Positions 4,933 to 5,492 of a stretch of 5,492 bases of DNA are shown here, piece by piece (position 1 is the first letter of the stretch; the number at the start of each line of letters is the position of its first letter). The stretch is from Caulobacteraceae bacterium (GTDB lineage: Bacteria > Pseudomonadota > Alphaproteobacteria > Caulobacterales > Caulobacteraceae). The position numbers were made by a program, and so were the translations under genes. The stretch is taken from positions 1-5,492 of the forward strand of contig CANGEH010000166.1 in assembly GCA_947452665.1 (NCBI GenBank), given 5' to 3'. Below the pieces are notes generated by a model that saw only the letters and a program-made list of their open reading frames with translations, searched no databases and had not been told where the DNA came from.

Positions 4933-5492
4933 AACCCGAGCTCTTTTTGCCGGGTGCCTGATCCTGCAATTTCGGGCAGGTGGCAGGTAAAGACCGCGCC
5001 TTGGCCCGGTTCGCTCTCCAGCGCCACCCAACCGCCATGCAGTTCGACCAAGGCCTTGACCAGGGCAAGGCCGAGGCCCGGCCCGCCGCGATCACGCCCC
5101 ACAAACCGGTCGAAAATATGGGCCTGGACCTGAAACGGTATGCCGCGGCCCGTATCGGCCACCTGGATCTGCACCTCGCCCAGGGCCCTTGCGGCGGCCA
5201 GGGTAATGACCCCGCCGCCGGGGGTTTGGCGCAAGGCATTTTCGACCAGATGGTCGAGTACTTCTTGCAGCCTCGTCATATCGGCCCGGATCAGGCCAAT
5301 ATTGCCCGGGCAATCAATCGCAATCTTTAGGCCCTCGCCCTCAGCCTGACTGCGCCAGCGCTCGCGGGTCTCTTCGAGCAGGGTATCAACCCGCACATCG
5401 CCCAGATCCAGCGATAGCTCGCCCGCATCCATTAAGGCCATATCGAGCACATTATCGATCGAGCGGGCAAGCTGAATGGCGGCCGCCAGCAC
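4929..5492 (-). CDS. Sensor histidine kinase, C-terminal part (5' end beyond the window)
   Basis: The visible 187 residues cover the end of the dimerisation helix pair (LARSIDNVLDMALMDAGEL) and a complete ATP-binding domain. The N box is LDHLVENALRQTP (Asn 85), the G1 box VADTGRGI (111-118), the F box IFDRF (126-130) and the G2 box GGPGLGLAL (136-144), with GGWVALESEPGQGAVF closing the domain. The ATP-binding motifs look intact. The frame is open to the window edge, so the GTG codon there is not a start. The phosphoacceptor helix and any sensor domain lie upstream, out of view. The stretch DRFVGRDRGGPGLGLALVKA reminds me of DivL-like kinases of Caulobacterales and relatives, but this is recollection, not a comparison. 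True DivL carries Tyr in place of His, which cannot be checked here. It is convergent with marC. Confidence 0.9.
   Translation of the reverse strand: MLAAAIQLARSIDNVLDMALMDAGELSLDLGDVRVDTLLEETRERWRSQAEGEGLKIAIDCPGNIGLIRADMTRLQEVLDHLVENALRQTPGGGVITLAAARALGEVQIQVADTGRGIPFQVQAHIFDRFVGRDRGGPGLGLALVKALVELHGGWVALESEPGQGAVFTCHLPEIAGSGTRQKELGF

Noticed and set aside
4934..4955. ACCCG...CGGGT with T5 run after marC as an intrinsic terminator
   Set aside because: The T-run lies inside the loop rather than after the stem, and the stem has only five pairs with a 12-base loop.
4417..5031. Long minus-strand open frame opposite marC
   Set aside because: It is a Lys/Gln/Arg-rich antisense reading of the clear MarC gene and overlaps the kinase end. 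It has no family features.
5301..5314. 14-base perfect palindrome ATTGCCCGGGCAAT
   Set aside because: It lies inside kinase coding sequence and is explained by codons for a conserved region. No matching second site was found in a gap.

Overview
The window reads as a compact alphaproteobacterial chromosome segment. Evidence for this is the GC-rich coding sequence, the htpX/rsmB neighbourhood with a DUF1674 (SDHAF4-type) gene divergent from htpX, and the family variants seen. A histidine kinase tail that looks DivL-like to me hints at Caulobacterales or a nearby order, but I hold that loosely. No tRNA, rRNA, CRISPR array, insertion sequence or phage gene was seen.

Region 1 (1-695) is the accessory part. 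It holds the 3' portion of an unrecognised gene for a membrane-anchored, cysteine-containing protein (1-552). Thirty bases later comes a second open frame whose first third repeats the N-terminal anchor of the first protein (1-84 matches 609-692). The match stops within four bases of the rsmB stop codon, and the frame then runs antisense through rsmB. It is probably a truncated tandem paralogue. The first gene is visibly poorer in GC than the rest of the window.

Region 2 (696-4932, plus the partial kinase to 5492) is conserved core. On the minus strand htpX (membrane zinc protease) is followed by rsmB (16S rRNA m5C967 methyltransferase), probably as one transcript. Divergent from htpX is a 75-residue SDHAF4/DUF1674 protein, likely a succinate dehydrogenase maturation factor. 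Then come pyrF (minus; last step of UMP synthesis), marC (plus; six-helix membrane protein of unknown role) and the C-terminal half of a sensor histidine kinase (minus; it continues beyond the window).

The layout from rsmB onward alternates divergent and convergent junctions. Both complete convergent junctions (SDHAF4/pyrF and marC/kinase) end in one shared CTAG, in which the two TAG stop codons overlap on opposite strands. That leaves no space for a terminator between the genes. The two divergent gaps (3069-3174 and 4110-4233) are the only places where promoters for these genes can lie, apart from inside genes. I see no defence or other specialised system. The most unusual items are the duplicated N-terminal module at the left edge and the repeated shared-stop architecture.
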